Positions 1 to 9,406 of a stretch of DNA of 42,051 nt are shown here, in pieces (the stretch's first letter is position 1; every line of letters begins with the position of its first letter). A program made the position numbers and the translations under genes. The stretch is from the NCBI RefSeq assembly GCF_002875705.1, contig NZ_MCZZ01000112.1, positions 1-42,051 on the forward strand, given 5' to 3'. A model generated the notes under the pieces. The model did not search any database. It was not told the origin of the DNA and saw only the letters and a program-made list of their open reading frames with translations. The DNA is from Vibrio sp. 10N.261.45.E2 (lineage in GTDB: Bacteria; Pseudomonadota; Gammaproteobacteria; Enterobacterales; Vibrionaceae).

Positions 1-424
1 TTAACGGAATTGGTATAATTTGAGTTTATTGATGAAAGGTGTCTCGTTTTTAGTAACAAGGTGTTGTTGGCTTGAAAACACTTGTTCCACCCCTTCTACT
101 TCAAAGAAGCGACTCAACAGGGCTGCTAAGTGAAGACTACTGTTTTTGTGCTATATGGTTGGAATAGTAATAGCTTACTTTAACTGCTAGTTCTGTGTGA
201 TTTAAAGTGAGTTTCTGTGTACTGGTAAATATCTTATTTTGAGGCGCTTTCGATTTGCTATTGAGCTTAAAGGCGTTACTTGTCTCGATTATTACTCTCA
301 AATCTCTTCTAAGAGCTAGTTTATAAGAATCGGAGTAACAACGTACAAACACAGTTAAAATCGTTCTCCGTATATTTGGGAGACTCTATTGTGCAATACC
401 ATAGCAACTTTCACACGCTTGATT
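1..424 (-). pseudogene. Possible frameshifted ORF remnant, unrecognised
   Basis: On the minus strand one frame is open from about 424 down to a stop near 137. The next frame is open from about 147 down to a TAA at positions 1-3 and has a protein-like C-terminus (LHLAALLSRFFEVEGVEQ, ending KLYQFR). The two frames meet at a run of five A residues near 143. Removing one A would join them into a single polypeptide of about 130 residues. I recognise no family, and base composition does not prove coding. A plus-strand frame at 376-570 also looks superficially protein-like but runs through the hemY terminator, so I do not call it. This may be a decayed gene, a sequencing slip or non-coding DNA. Confidence 0.2.
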
Positions 425-507
425 TGCTAGCTTTAGACGAGTCATGGAGCGATGAATTTGGTTTACAGGTATTGTATAGAAATTATCTAGAGGCAAATAG
501 CAGATAC

Positions 508-534
508 AAAAAAGCCGATGCTAGACATCGGCTT
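508..534 (-). terminator. Rho-independent terminator of the hem operon
   Basis: Perfect nine-base arms AAGCCGATG and CATCGGCTT flank a five-base loop. Read on the minus strand they are followed by a run of six T. It lies about 20 bases beyond the hemY stop, as expected for the end of hemCDXY. Confidence 0.85.
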
Positions 535-552
535 AGTTTGAGTCGCTTTGAA

Positions 553-1734
553 TTAAGCGGGTTGAACTAGAGCGAGCGCTTTACGAGAAACCTCATGAGC
601 TGCTTTCGTTAGGTTTTGTTTCTCTAGTGCGTCAGATAGGTATCCGTAATCTGATACATTTGAACGAAGTGCTAGCGCTTTCTCGAAGTGGCTTTGTGCT
701 TCTGCCCACTTTTGCTCTCTCAGGTAGAATTGAGCCAATGCACTGTGTGCTTCTGCATTACCACTATCTTTACTGATAGCTCGTTCTAGCATAACCACTA
801 CAGGGTGGTGATCGGCTAGATTTAGCTCTGGAAGCAACATGTAGAGCTCATTTGAACCACTCTTTGCAATGTTCTCTTTGATCACTGTGAATGCTTCTGA
901 GTCCGCTTTACGAGCGATGAGTTGTTTCACAAAGCAGGATACAAGATGTGAACTTTGTTTTTGCTTTCTTGGAAGCTTGTTCCAGTGACTAATTAAGCCC
1001 TCGCTACCTTGTTGCTGAGCGACATCATGAAGCAAACCACATTGTGCTTTCTGTTCTAATTCAACTTGCTCATCAGCCGTAAGAAGTTTGTTTTTAGCTA
1101 GCTTAGGCGTTAATTCTAATAATGGCTGCCACAGTTTAAGCTGCATGTAGGTGGCTTTTAACAAGCCAAGTACAGCAGTATTATTAGGGTATGTACCTTT
1201 TAAAGTAGAAAGTGTATCGAACGCAGCTTCGTAGTTTGACTCACTGATCTGTTGTTTTGCTTTAGTTAGCTCAACAGCCAGTAGAGAGTCGTCCTGTTGG
1301 CTAGCAAGCTCGATGTACTTATCACGCTCGCGTGTATTACCCTGTTCGTGAGCCGCTTGAGAAGCGACTAAATAACAAAGTAGAGGCATGTCGTGATGGT
1401 TCGCCCAACGAGTTACCTTCTTTTCAGCACCTTTCCAGTCACCTTCAAGTAGTTTGATGATGCCTTCATTGGTATAACGACGAGAGCGTTTCAGTTTACG
1501 AACACTGAACCAGTTCCAAGTTGTTGAGCTTGCGTACATAAGCTTTTTAAATAGGTACTCTAATCCGAATAGAGCCGCTAGAAGAGCAATGACAAAAATA
1601 ACCAGTGTTGTCACGCTCATCTCAATGGTCTTATTCGCAATTGAGATCAGAACATAGCCTTGTTGACCAGAGAACTGAGTCCCAACAATTAACCCTGCAC
1701 CTAGAACGAGAAAAAGAAAAATCCAACGAATCAT
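553..1734 (-). CDS. hemY: HemY, inner-membrane TPR protein of haem synthesis
   Basis: This 393-residue protein has two N-terminal membrane segments (about residues 4-22 and 37-62) followed by helical TPR-like repeats, the last including AEAHSALAQFYLREQKWAEA. This is the architecture of proteobacterial HemY, which is encoded with the porphyrin genes. It is thought to act in the membrane late in haem synthesis or in haem-protein assembly; its exact reaction is not known, and it is unrelated to Bacillus HemY. Its ATG overlaps the hemX stop by one base (TAATG), which suggests translational coupling. It is last in the hemCDXY operon and is followed by a clear terminator. Confidence 0.93.
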   Translation of the reverse strand: MIRWIFLFLVLGAGLIVGTQFSGQQGYVLISIANKTIEMSVTTLVIFVIALLAALFGLEYLFKKLMYASSTTWNWFSVRKLKRSRRYTNEGIIKLLEGDWKGAEKKVTRWANHHDMPLLCYLVASQAAHEQGNTRERDKYIELASQQDDSLLAVELTKAKQQISESNYEAAFDTLSTLKGTYPNNTAVLGLLKATYMQLKLWQPLLELTPKLAKNKLLTADEQVELEQKAQCGLLHDVAQQQGSEGLISHWNKLPRKQKQSSHLVSCFVKQLIARKADSEAFTVIKENIAKSGSNELYMLLPELNLADHHPVVVMLERAISKDSGNAEAHSALAQFYLREQKWAEAQSHFEKALALRSNVSDYGYLSDALEKQNLTKAAHEVSRKALALVQPA

Positions 1735-2960
1735 TATTTTTCCTCCGTGGTCATAACGGTGACTTCACGACGTAGGCGCTCACGTATCACATCTGATAAC
1801 TCATTTTGAGACTCAAGCTTTACAGGGTATTTCACAGAGATGTTCTGTTCACTTAGCTGTTTAATTGCTTTCTCAAATTCAATCACTGAGTTGTTATCTT
1901 GGTTTAGATACGCTTTCGACCACTCGCTAGCGGTATTAAGAGCTGCGCTATAGAGTTCACCTTGTTCTTTGTAGACGGCGCGAATCGCGGTTTCTAATTT
2001 ACCTTTGATGTTTTCACGCAGGTAGAAGTGCTGTTCTGGTGATAGTAGAGGGATAACTTCGCCATCACGACTGCGGAATGTGATGAAGTTTTCTGAGAAG
2101 TCTTTCATCGACGTCATCAGGTTGTTCTGCCAATCATTAATATCTTGCGATACTGCTTTTTTCTCAACAACCGTAGCTTCCGGAAGAATCGCATTGGCAA
2201 GCGGCAGTGTATCAACTTGCTGTTGTAGGCTTGTGATACGCAGAACTAAGCCGTCACGGTCGATCAGAGGAATAGTACGAAGCTTGGTAATGTCATTGGT
2301 CATTGATTGACGCAGTGACACTAAGCTAGGGTCATTCAGTGCTGCGATACGTTGATCGGCACTTTCCATTAACTTGGTGGCGCTAACGGCATCATGCTCT
2401 AGGAACAATTTACGTCCTGCTAGTTTCACAAGGTAATCGGCTTCGGCAAGTAACCAGTCATTCGGTCGGCGACCTTTAACGTCAGCCACTGCTAACTGCA
2501 GGCTTTGAATGCTCTTCTGCTGTTGAGATTGCACGACCTGAGTTTTCTCCACCGCGTGTGAGGCTTCTTGGATAGTCTCTTGCTTGATGGTTTGTAGGTC
2601 TTTATTTACCGCAGATTGGGTATTTTGCAGTTGCGCTTGAAGAGCGGCGATTTGAGCCGAGTACTCAGCGCTCTTTTGCTGCATTTGAAATGCGATACCG
2701 CCGCTGAAAATAATCGAAATAGCGATCGCAATAGCGCCTAGTTTGACACCGCGCTTACCTTGCTTTTCTGCTTTCTCAATTTGCTCTTTATGTTCAGCTT
2801 GAGGCTGCTCGTTTTTAGCAGCATCTGACGTGGAAGCATCAAGCTTCTGTTCAGGCTGTTTTGTCTCTGTAGATTCAGCTTTTTCGTTTTCAACAACTAC
2901 TGGCTGAGTGTCTTGTTTCTTCTCAGGTTCAATATGCTCATTATTTTTTTTGCTTGTCAT
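1734..2960 (-). CDS. hemX: HemX, membrane-anchored coiled-coil protein of the hem operon
   Basis: The 408-residue protein starts with a very acidic, glutamine/lysine-rich cytoplasmic stretch (residues 1-70). A single membrane helix follows (about 73-92, AIAIAISIIFSGGIAF), then a coiled coil (about 95-155), then an alpha-helical periplasmic domain. This matches the HemX family. These proteins are often labelled uroporphyrinogen-III C-methyltransferase, but no SAM-methyltransferase glycine motif is visible here, so a structural or regulatory role in haem synthesis is more likely. It sits 19 bases after hemD and overlaps hemY by one base. Confidence 0.92.
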   Translation of the reverse strand: MTSKKNNEHIEPEKKQDTQPVVVENEKAESTETKQPEQKLDASTSDAAKNEQPQAEHKEQIEKAEKQGKRGVKLGAIAIAISIIFSGGIAFQMQQKSAEYSAQIAALQAQLQNTQSAVNKDLQTIKQETIQEASHAVEKTQVVQSQQQKSIQSLQLAVADVKGRRPNDWLLAEADYLVKLAGRKLFLEHDAVSATKLMESADQRIAALNDPSLVSLRQSMTNDITKLRTIPLIDRDGLVLRITSLQQQVDTLPLANAILPEATVVEKKAVSQDINDWQNNLMTSMKDFSENFITFRSRDGEVIPLLSPEQHFYLRENIKGKLETAIRAVYKEQGELYSAALNTASEWSKAYLNQDNNSVIEFEKAIKQLSEQNISVKYPVKLESQNELSDVIRERLRREVTVMTTEEK

Positions 2961-2979
2961 GCTTATTTCCTGTTTCTAG

Positions 2980-3708
2980 CTAGGGCCGGAGAGCAGCCAG
3001 TAATATTTGGTTCGTAGCACTGTGAGTATTGGTCACGTTCGAGAAACCGAGTTGTTGTGCTCGTTCTACTATGCGCTGGCTTGGGACAAATAGATGTCTC
3101 GTTGAAAGCCAAGCCAAATACTCATCAGGGGTAATTGAGCAGAGATACTCCAATTGTTCCTGACTAGTGATGACAACTTTGGACGTTTTTTTGTTTATCC
3201 ATGCTTGATAGGTATTGTGGTCGCTAATGGGAATATATTCTCTACGGTAGGTCTCACAATAAGAGACTTGTGCACCTCGATTGAGTAGAGAATCCCGAAT
3301 GAGCTCACGCCCACCATTACCACGTAGTATCAAAATGGACTTATTTTCTACGCCATTAAGTTCAGTAAGTTTAAGAAGATGTTCACTATCACTAACTTGA
3401 GGGTAGTTTACTTTTTGTTTACTGACTTTGCTTAAAACGTGCGCAGTTTTTTGACCAACGCCAAGATAAAGCGGCGAAGTGGGCCAAATGGATGAGGTTT
3501 TCGAAAGGATGCTTTGGGCTGCAGTTACGGCATGATGACTAACTGCAATAATGATATCGCTGTTATTAAGCTGGGTGCTTAAATCCGTAGAGTTTGGATT
3601 GTCAACGATACGAATAAGCGGATGATGGATTGCTTGAATTCCTTCATCCGCTAGTTGTTGGCAAAGCGATTGTCCCTCTGAACCGGGACGAGTTACCAAC
3701 ACTGTCAT
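2980..3708 (-). CDS. hemD: Uroporphyrinogen-III synthase
   Basis: HemD cyclises hydroxymethylbilane to uroporphyrinogen III with inversion of ring D, in the cytoplasm. At 242 residues it has the usual family length. It opens with the typical MTVLVTRPGSEG start and contains an ILRGNGGRELIRDSLLNRGA segment followed by a tyrosine/arginine pair (YCETYRRE), as in other HemD proteins. Sequence conservation in this family is low, so position counts: it starts two bases after the hemC stop and is followed by hemX. Order and spacing point to one hemCDXY transcript. Confidence 0.95.
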   Translation of the reverse strand: MTVLVTRPGSEGQSLCQQLADEGIQAIHHPLIRIVDNPNSTDLSTQLNNSDIIIAVSHHAVTAAQSILSKTSSIWPTSPLYLGVGQKTAHVLSKVSKQKVNYPQVSDSEHLLKLTELNGVENKSILILRGNGGRELIRDSLLNRGAQVSYCETYRREYIPISDHNTYQAWINKKTSKVVITSQEQLEYLCSITPDEYLAWLSTRHLFVPSQRIVERAQQLGFSNVTNTHSATNQILLAALRP

Positions 3709-3710
3709 GA

Positions 3711-4649
3711 TTATTCTTGGTCAGCGTAGAGCTTGGTTAAGATTTCTCTTGCGCCATTATCCAGCAATTGATTTGCCAGAGTCACGCCAAGCGCTTCTGC
3801 ATCCTTACGAGGACCAGAGATCTCACCACGGACCATTTTAGAACCATCTGGCTCACCAACAAGAGCACGCAACCAGATGTTGTCGCCGTCTAATAGTGAG
3901 TAGCTTCCGATAGGAACCTGACAACCACCTTCCAAAGTTAGGTTCATTGCACGCTCGCAAAGCACGCGATCGGCTGTGTCTTTATGGTTTAGTGGTTCAA
4001 GAAGCTTAATCAGACGCTCATCATCAAGACGACATTCAATACCAACAGCGCCTTGGCCTACAGCCGGTAGCGACTGTTCTGGTTCGATGAAACTACGAAT
4101 ACGTTCTTCTAGCTCTAGACGCTTAAGGCCAGCTGCCGCTAGGACGATAGCATCGTATTGGCCGTCATCGAGTTTACCTAGACGAGTGCCCACGTTGCCA
4201 CGCAGTTCTTTGATGATTAAATCAGGGCGGTATTCCAGCAGCTGACATTGACGGCGTAGGCTGCATGTACCTACGACAGCACCTTGTGGGAGTTCGTCAA
4301 TGTTGTTGTAAGTGTTTGATACGAATGCGTCACGCGGATCTTCACGCTCACAAATCGTCACTAGACCTAGACCTTCAGGGAAGTCGACAGGTACATCTTT
4401 CATTGAGTGAACTGCTAGGTCAGCACGACCTTCTAGCATTGCCACTTCAAGTTCTTTAACGAACAGTCCTTTGCCACCCACTTTTGCAAGCGGAGTGTCT
4501 AGGATGATGTCACCTTTGGTCACCATAGTTACCAACTCAACCTCTAAACCAGGGTGAGCAGCTTGCAGTGCATCCCTTACAAAATATGCCTGCCAAAGGG
4601 CAAGAGGACTTTTTCTGGTCGCGATACGGATTGGTGCTGAATTTGTCAT
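3711..4649 (-). CDS. hemC: Hydroxymethylbilane synthase (porphobilinogen deaminase)
   Basis: HemC polymerises four porphobilinogen molecules into hydroxymethylbilane. Visible signatures are the N-terminal [14 protein letters not shown], the catalytic aspartate in HSMKDVP (D85), the arginines of CSLRRQCQL, and the dipyrromethane-cofactor cysteine in [10 protein letters not shown] (C243). I chose the ATG at 4649, giving 312 residues, because it matches the family start [15 protein letters not shown] and has GGAAAC upstream. A longer reading to 4691 adds 14 residues unlike the family. It is the first gene of hemCDXY and is divergent from cyaA, as in enterobacteria and other vibrios. Confidence 0.97.
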   Translation of the reverse strand: MTNSAPIRIATRKSPLALWQAYFVRDALQAAHPGLEVELVTMVTKGDIILDTPLAKVGGKGLFVKELEVAMLEGRADLAVHSMKDVPVDFPEGLGLVTICEREDPRDAFVSNTYNNIDELPQGAVVGTCSLRRQCQLLEYRPDLIIKELRGNVGTRLGKLDDGQYDAIVLAAAGLKRLELEERIRSFIEPEQSLPAVGQGAVGIECRLDDERLIKLLEPLNHKDTADRVLCERAMNLTLEGGCQVPIGSYSLLDGDNIWLRALVGEPDGSKMVRGEISGPRKDAEALGVTLANQLLDNGAREILTKLYADQE

Positions 4650-4765
4650 GGTGTTTCCGATATAGGTTCTGTAATGGTCTAATCCTACCATTGTGAGACG
4701 GAAATTCTTACTGTTTGATCATTCCATGCTTTGATAGCTGAGAGATTTTCATGAGTTCACCAAAA

Positions 4766-4787
4766 TAGTGTGATTGGTATCTCATTT
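4766..4787 (+). promoter_or_regulatory. CRP-like site upstream of cyaA
   Basis: The half-sites TGTGA (4769-4773) and TCTCA (4780-4784) are separated by six bases and flanked by AT-rich sequence. This matches the CRP consensus TGTGA-N6-TCACA at nine of ten core bases. A plausible cyaA -35 element (TTGGTA, 4774-4779) lies inside it, which would suit cAMP-CRP repression of adenylate cyclase synthesis, as known for the main E. coli cya promoter. This is read by eye only. Confidence 0.6.
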
Positions 4788-4804
4788 GAAACATGGGCTA
4801 TTAT
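4774..4804 (+). promoter_or_regulatory. Candidate cyaA promoter
   Basis: TTGGTA at 4774-4779 and TATTAT at 4799-4804 form a possible sigma-70 promoter with a long 19-base spacer. The -35 overlaps the CRP-like site. The start point would fall near 4811, leaving a leader of about 180 bases before the cyaA TTG. The leader contains a small TTTACC/GGTAAA inverted repeat near 4892-4910. The rest of the hemC-cyaA gap shows nothing else I can name. Confidence 0.4.
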
Positions 4805-4993
4805 TAGAAATAGTCAATAAAGAGGACACTACGGCGCCGTGAGTTTAACTTTCTGTCATCAAGGAATTGACCAGTATGACGGGTACCTTTGCTTTACCAT
4901 TAGGGGTAAAAGTGTTAAATTGATCACGTTTTGCTGCTGCTTTCGTTCAGTAACTAAACAGAACTGCACTTAACCTCAAACCAAGGACTTACC

Positions 4994-7522
4994 TTGCAGG
5001 CTTACACTCAAACTTTGATTCAACGATTAGACAATCTAAATCAGCAGCGCATTGCTCGTGCGTTGGCGTTGATGAATGTGCAAGGCCAGCGAGTTTTCAA
5101 CCTTATTCCCGCACTGCTTCACTTCAATCACCCGATGATGCCTGGTTATTATGACCAACAAGTTCCTTTTGGAATTCGTAGCTTCACGCTTAATGAATTC
5201 CAAAAGCAATTTGTCTCTGATACTGAATTGACGTTGGGTGGCAAACTTACCGAGGCTGATGAACCAGCAATCCTTGGTTTGTACACCATGGGTAGTACTT
5301 CGTCGATTGGTCAAAGCACTTCAAGTGATCTTGATATTTGGGTGTGTGTTTCCCCAGATATGGATGGCGCATCTCGTGATAGCCTTACCAACAAATGTTT
5401 GCTGATTACCGATTGGGCTGAAACCTTAGGCGTTGAAGCGAATTTCTTCTTAATGGATGAAGAGCGTTTCCGTTCGAATCATTCAGAAGAGATGACAGGC
5501 GACAATTGTGGTTCTTCACAGCACTTATTACTGCTTGATGAGTTCTATCGCTCTGCGGTTCGTTTGGCTGGTCAACGTTTGTTGTGGCAAATCATTCCGC
5601 CAGAAATGGAAGAGTGTTACGACGAGTATGTTCACGGCTTGTGTCAGGATGGCTATCTTGATTGTTCGCAGTGGATCGATTTTGGCAAGCTAAATCGTAT
5701 TCCCGCTGAAGAGTACTTTGGTTCAAACCTATGGCAGCTCTATAAGAGTATCGACTCACCGTATAAATCGGTGTTAAAGGCGATCTTGCTAGAAGCCTAT
5801 TCATGGGAATACCCAAACACCCAACTGCTGAGTATTGATACTAAGCGTCGCTTCTTCGCGGACGAACCTGATCTGTATGGCATGGATAGTTACTATCTGA
5901 TGCTTGAAAAGGTAACGCGCTACCTTGAACGCATTAACGACCACACTCGATTGGACTTGGTGAGACGTTGTTTTTATCTCAAGACCCACGAGAAGTTGTC
6001 ACGAGATGCGGGCATTGGTTCTGTTGCATGGCGCCGTGAAGCCTTGACTGAGATGACTAAGTCTTGGAATTGGGGACAGGAAACTATTGCTGAGCTCGAT
6101 AACCGCCGCAACTGGAAGGTTGAGCAGGTTAAAGTTGTGCACCATGCACTGCTTGATGCCCTAATGCTGAGTTATCGAAACCTGATTCAATTTGCGCGTC
6201 GTAACGACATCACTTCGGCAATCAGCCCGCAAGATATCAGTATCTTGGCACGCAAGCTTTACGCTGCGTTTGAGGTATTGCCGGGCAAAGTCACGCTACT
6301 GAACCCACAAATCTCTCCAGATCTACATGAACCAGACTTGAGCTTCATCGAAGTTCGTCAGGGTCAGTCGAATAAGGCTGGGTGGTACTTGTATAAGCAG
6401 CCATTGGTTGCACATCGTATTCTTGGCCAGCCTTCTCTTGAGCACCATGAGTACTTGAGTAAGCTGGTTGCTTGGTCATTCTTTAATGGTTTGATTACTG
6501 AGTCGACGCGTTTGCACTCTGTGGTACGTGATGCTCATATTGATATTGATAAGTTCTATCAAATGGTGAGCGACCTACGTAATACGTTTTCTTTGCGTAA
6601 GCGTCGCCCGAGTATGCAAGCACTGGCGAGCCCGTGTGAGATTAGCCAGCTGGCGATGTTCATCAACTTTGAAAATGACCCGACTTCCGAGTTAAGTGGT
6701 CGAGAGTTAAAAGTTGATCTCAAAAATGCGGATATCTTCAGTTTTGGTGAAGAAGGTAAGAGCTTAGTCGGCAGTGTCGATCTGGTTTACCGCAACTCTT
6801 GGCACGAAGTGCGTACACTTCATTTCCAAGGTGATACGGCAATGCTGGATGCGCTTAAGACAGTACTTGGAAAAATGCACCAAGATGCGTTGCCGCCAGA
6901 GTCGGTAGATGTGTTCTGTTACAGCAAAAACCTGCGTGGTGTGATGCGTAACATGGTGTATCAACTGCTTGCTGAGTGTATCGACTTACGATTGAAACCG
7001 ATTGAACCAGAGAAACGTCGCCGTTTTAAAGCGATTCGCTTAGCTAATAAGATGTTTGGTCTGTTCTTCGAACGTCGCGGCGTATCGGTACAGATGCTAG
7101 AAAACTCGGTCGATTTCTACCGTAGTATCTCAACGAATAAGTTGAAGGGTTCACCTTTGCTGATGCTCGACAAAGAGCAAGAGTACCAACTACCAGAAGT
7201 AGTGGATGGTTTTGCAAGTGAGGGCTTAATTCAGTTTTTCTTCGAAGATACCGACAAAGGCTTCAATATTTATGTATTGGACGAGTCGAATCAGGTTGAG
7301 GTGTATCACCAGTACAGCGGTGAGAAAGATGAGATGATCGCGAGTGTGAATACCTTCTACACGTCGGTAAAAGATGAGTCGAAGGTATCGTCTAAGTTGA
7401 TTAACTTTAACTTACCTCAGTACTACCAAATCGTTCACCCAGAAGAGGGCAATTCTTACGTTGTGCCTTACCGTAACGATGCCACTTTAGCTTCTCGGAG
7501 CTCAAAGATAGTCAACATTTAA
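4994..7522 (+). CDS. cyaA: Adenylate cyclase, class I
   Basis: CyaA makes cAMP from ATP, the signal read by CRP. The 842-residue protein has the family's length. The nucleotidyltransferase-like catalytic motif is visible as GS at residues 100-101 and SDLDIWVC with D112 and D114. The C-terminal half corresponds to the regulatory domain through which glucose-PTS control acts in enterobacteria. The start is TTG at 4994, preceded by AAGGA eight bases upstream; enterobacterial cyaA also uses TTG, which keeps synthesis low. It is transcribed away from hemC and ends at a bidirectional terminator shared with cyaY. Confidence 0.97.
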   Translation: MQAYTQTLIQRLDNLNQQRIARALALMNVQGQRVFNLIPALLHFNHPMMPGYYDQQVPFGIRSFTLNEFQKQFVSDTELTLGGKLTEADEPAILGLYTMGSTSSIGQSTSSDLDIWVCVSPDMDGASRDSLTNKCLLITDWAETLGVEANFFLMDEERFRSNHSEEMTGDNCGSSQHLLLLDEFYRSAVRLAGQRLLWQIIPPEMEECYDEYVHGLCQDGYLDCSQWIDFGKLNRIPAEEYFGSNLWQLYKSIDSPYKSVLKAILLEAYSWEYPNTQLLSIDTKRRFFADEPDLYGMDSYYLMLEKVTRYLERINDHTRLDLVRRCFYLKTHEKLSRDAGIGSVAWRREALTEMTKSWNWGQETIAELDNRRNWKVEQVKVVHHALLDALMLSYRNLIQFARRNDITSAISPQDISILARKLYAAFEVLPGKVTLLNPQISPDLHEPDLSFIEVRQGQSNKAGWYLYKQPLVAHRILGQPSLEHHEYLSKLVAWSFFNGLITESTRLHSVVRDAHIDIDKFYQMVSDLRNTFSLRKRRPSMQALASPCEISQLAMFINFENDPTSELSGRELKVDLKNADIFSFGEEGKSLVGSVDLVYRNSWHEVRTLHFQGDTAMLDALKTVLGKMHQDALPPESVDVFCYSKNLRGVMRNMVYQLLAECIDLRLKPIEPEKRRRFKAIRLANKMFGLFFERRGVSVQMLENSVDFYRSISTNKLKGSPLLMLDKEQEYQLPEVVDGFASEGLIQFFFEDTDKGFNIYVLDESNQVEVYHQYSGEKDEMIASVNTFYTSVKDESKVSSKLINFNLPQYYQIVHPEEGNSYVVPYRNDATLASRSSKIVNI

Positions 7523-7544
7523 CGGGTTTAAACTGATTGATATT

Positions 7545-7575
7545 AAAAAAGGAGTGATTGATTCACTCCTTTTTT
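7545..7575. terminator. Bidirectional terminator between cyaA and cyaY
   Basis: A perfect stem with 13-base arms (AAAAAAGGAGTGA and its complement) encloses a five-base loop. A-runs and T-runs on both sides allow it to serve the convergent genes cyaA and cyaY. Confidence 0.9.
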
Positions 7576-7592
7576 GTTTTTCTTATCAGTGA

Positions 7593-7907
7593 TTAGACCC
7601 AGTCGATCTCTTCACCAGCGTGCTTCACGCATTCTTCTTTAACCATCTCAAACAGTTCCATGCCCGTCTTAGAACATATCCATTTGTCGTCGATCAGCTT
7701 GAAGTGAAAGCCACCAGATTTAGACGCTAACCAGATTTCTTTCATTGGTTCTTGGCGGTTGATGATGATTTGGCTGCGGTTCTCAAACTCCAGCGTCATC
7801 ACGTTACCAGTCACTTCGTAATCAATATCTGCCTCTGATTCATCGATAGCTTCTTCGATGTTTTGCATCTGTATATCGACCAGCTGATGAAATTCAGTCT
7901 CGTTCAT
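7593..7907 (-). CDS. cyaY: Iron-sulphur assembly protein CyaY (frataxin)
   Basis: CyaY is the bacterial frataxin, an iron-binding regulator of the IscS/IscU cluster assembly machine. At 104 residues it has normal length. The acidic first helix (IEEAIDESEADIDYEV) supplies the iron-binding surface, and the beta-sheet signature is seen in SQIIINRQEPMKEIWLASKS and GGFHFKLIDDKW. It is convergent with cyaA and divergent from lptM-lysA, the conserved gammaproteobacterial arrangement. Confidence 0.96.
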   Translation of the reverse strand: MNETEFHQLVDIQMQNIEEAIDESEADIDYEVTGNVMTLEFENRSQIIINRQEPMKEIWLASKSGGFHFKLIDDKWICSKTGMELFEMVKEECVKHAGEEIDWV

Positions 7908-7920
7908 CCTTTCTATCCTA

Positions 7921-7948
7921 TTGCTTTTCCTGAGTGTGGTGCGATTAT
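7921..7948 (+). promoter_or_regulatory. Candidate promoter for lptM-lysA
   Basis: TTGCTT (7921-7926) and GATTAT (7943-7948) are 16 bases apart. TGC directly before the -10 makes it an extended -10 element. It lies just upstream of lptM and next to the cyaY start. Confidence 0.5.
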
Positions 7949-7982
7949 AGGGGGCATTGAGTTAATAATCACGATATGCAAA

Positions 7983-8099
7983 ATGAAAAAATTAATTACT
8001 GCTCTATTTATGTTGTCCGTTATTGGACTTTCTGGTTGTGGTCAAACGGGTCCTTTGTACGATCCTGATGAAGTTCAACAGACTGAACAATCACAATAA
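7983..8099 (+). CDS. lptM: Small lipoprotein LptM (YifL family)
   Basis: A 38-residue prelipoprotein: MKKLITALFMLSVIGLSGCG has a basic start, a hydrophobic core and a lipobox with the lipidated Cys at residue 19, followed by the family motif GQTGPLYDP. LptM (YifL) assists assembly of the LptD/LptE lipopolysaccharide translocon at the outer membrane. I set the start at 7983 because a longer open frame from 7863 would place 40 residues before the signal peptide. Position directly upstream of lysA is conserved in gammaproteobacteria. Confidence 0.9.
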   Translation: MKKLITALFMLSVIGLSGCGQTGPLYDPDEVQQTEQSQ

Positions 8100-8141
8100 G
8101 TGAAAACACGCAGAAATCGTTATTTATAAGGGATAAGAACT

Positions 8142-9395
8142 TTGGATTACTTCAACTATCAGGAAGATGGCCAGCTTTGGGCTGAGGACGTCGCACTTTC
8201 ACAACTCGCAGAGCAATATGGTACACCACTGTATGTATATTCTCGTGCAACACTAGAGCGTCACTGGAACGCGTTTGATTCATCGGTTGGTGAGCATCCG
8301 CACTTGGTGTGTTATGCCGTTAAAGCTAACTCGAACCTTGGTGTATTGAATACTCTGGCTCGTTTGGGCTCAGGTTTCGACATCGTTTCTGGTGGTGAAC
8401 TAGAGCGTGTGGTTGCTGCAGGTGGCGATCCAGCAAAAGTTGTATTCTCTGGTGTCGGTAAAACCGCTGCTGAAATGAAGCGCGCGCTTGAGTTAAACAT
8501 TAAATGTTTCAACGTAGAGTCTGAGCCAGAACTTGAGCGACTCAATAAAGTCGCTGGTGAGCTTGGTGTTCAAGCGCCGATTTCACTGCGTATCAACCCA
8601 GACGTTGATGCTAATACTCACCCTTATATTTCTACTGGTCTGCGTGACAACAAGTTTGGTATTGCCTTCGACCGTGCTCCAGCTGTTTATGCGTTTGCGA
8701 AAACACTCGATAACTTGTCTATCCATGGTATTGATTGCCACATCGGTTCTCAGTTAACGGATATCGAACCTTTCATTGATGCGACTGACCGTTTGCTTGC
8801 TCTGATTGACCAACTACGTGCTGATGGTATTAACATTAAGCATCTTGATGTTGGCGGTGGTTTGGGCGTGGTTTATCGTGATGAATTGCCACCACAGCCT
8901 TCAGATTATGCGAAAGCGCTATTGGCTCGCCTAGACAATCATTCTGATCTAGAGCTGATTTTCGAGCCTGGACGAGCGATTGCTGCTAACGCTGGTGTAT
9001 TATTAACGAAAGTCGAGTTCCTCAAGCCAACAGAGCACAAGAACTTTGCCATCATCGATGCAGCAATGAACGACCTAATGCGCCCAGCACTTTACCAAGC
9101 TTGGCAGGATATTGTTCCTGTTAGCCCTCGTCAGGGTGAAGCGGTGACTTACGACTTAGTTGGCCCTATCTGTGAGACAGGTGACTTCTTAGGTAAAGAT
9201 CGTGACCTTGTTCTTGAAGAAGGTGATCTGCTAGCGGTTCGCTCTGCAGGTGCTTATGGCTTCGCGATGTCATCTAACTACAACACTCGTTCGCGTGCGG
9301 CTGAAGTGATGGTGGATGGCGATAAAACCCATTTGGTTCGTCAGCGTGAAGAGCTTACGAGTCTGTGGGAACTTGAAAACATTCTTCCGGAGTAA
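8142..9395 (+). CDS. lysA: Diaminopimelate decarboxylase
   Basis: LysA converts meso-diaminopimelate to L-lysine and CO2 using pyridoxal phosphate. In its 417 residues the PLP lysine is in [10 protein letters not shown] (K61). HIGSQLTD, the glycine loop GGGLGVVY and [11 protein letters not shown] bind the cofactor phosphate and ring. [11 protein letters not shown] holds the active-site cysteine contributed across the dimer. The start is TTG at 8142 with TAAGGGA about nine bases upstream. It is followed after 11 bases by dapF, which makes its substrate, so the two form a pathway unit. Confidence 0.97.
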   Translation: MDYFNYQEDGQLWAEDVALSQLAEQYGTPLYVYSRATLERHWNAFDSSVGEHPHLVCYAVKANSNLGVLNTLARLGSGFDIVSGGELERVVAAGGDPAKVVFSGVGKTAAEMKRALELNIKCFNVESEPELERLNKVAGELGVQAPISLRINPDVDANTHPYISTGLRDNKFGIAFDRAPAVYAFAKTLDNLSIHGIDCHIGSQLTDIEPFIDATDRLLALIDQLRADGINIKHLDVGGGLGVVYRDELPPQPSDYAKALLARLDNHSDLELIFEPGRAIAANAGVLLTKVEFLKPTEHKNFAIIDAAMNDLMRPALYQAWQDIVPVSPRQGEAVTYDLVGPICETGDFLGKDRDLVLEEGDLLAVRSAGAYGFAMSSNYNTRSRAAEVMVDGDKTHLVRQREELTSLWELENILPE

Positions 9396-9406
9396 TTTTA
9401 AGCGTT

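Noticed and set aside
376..570. Plus-strand frame with protein-like residues before hemY
   Set aside because: It reads through the hemY terminator and into the hemY 3' end, uses a TTG start with no ribosome-binding site, and matches no family I know.
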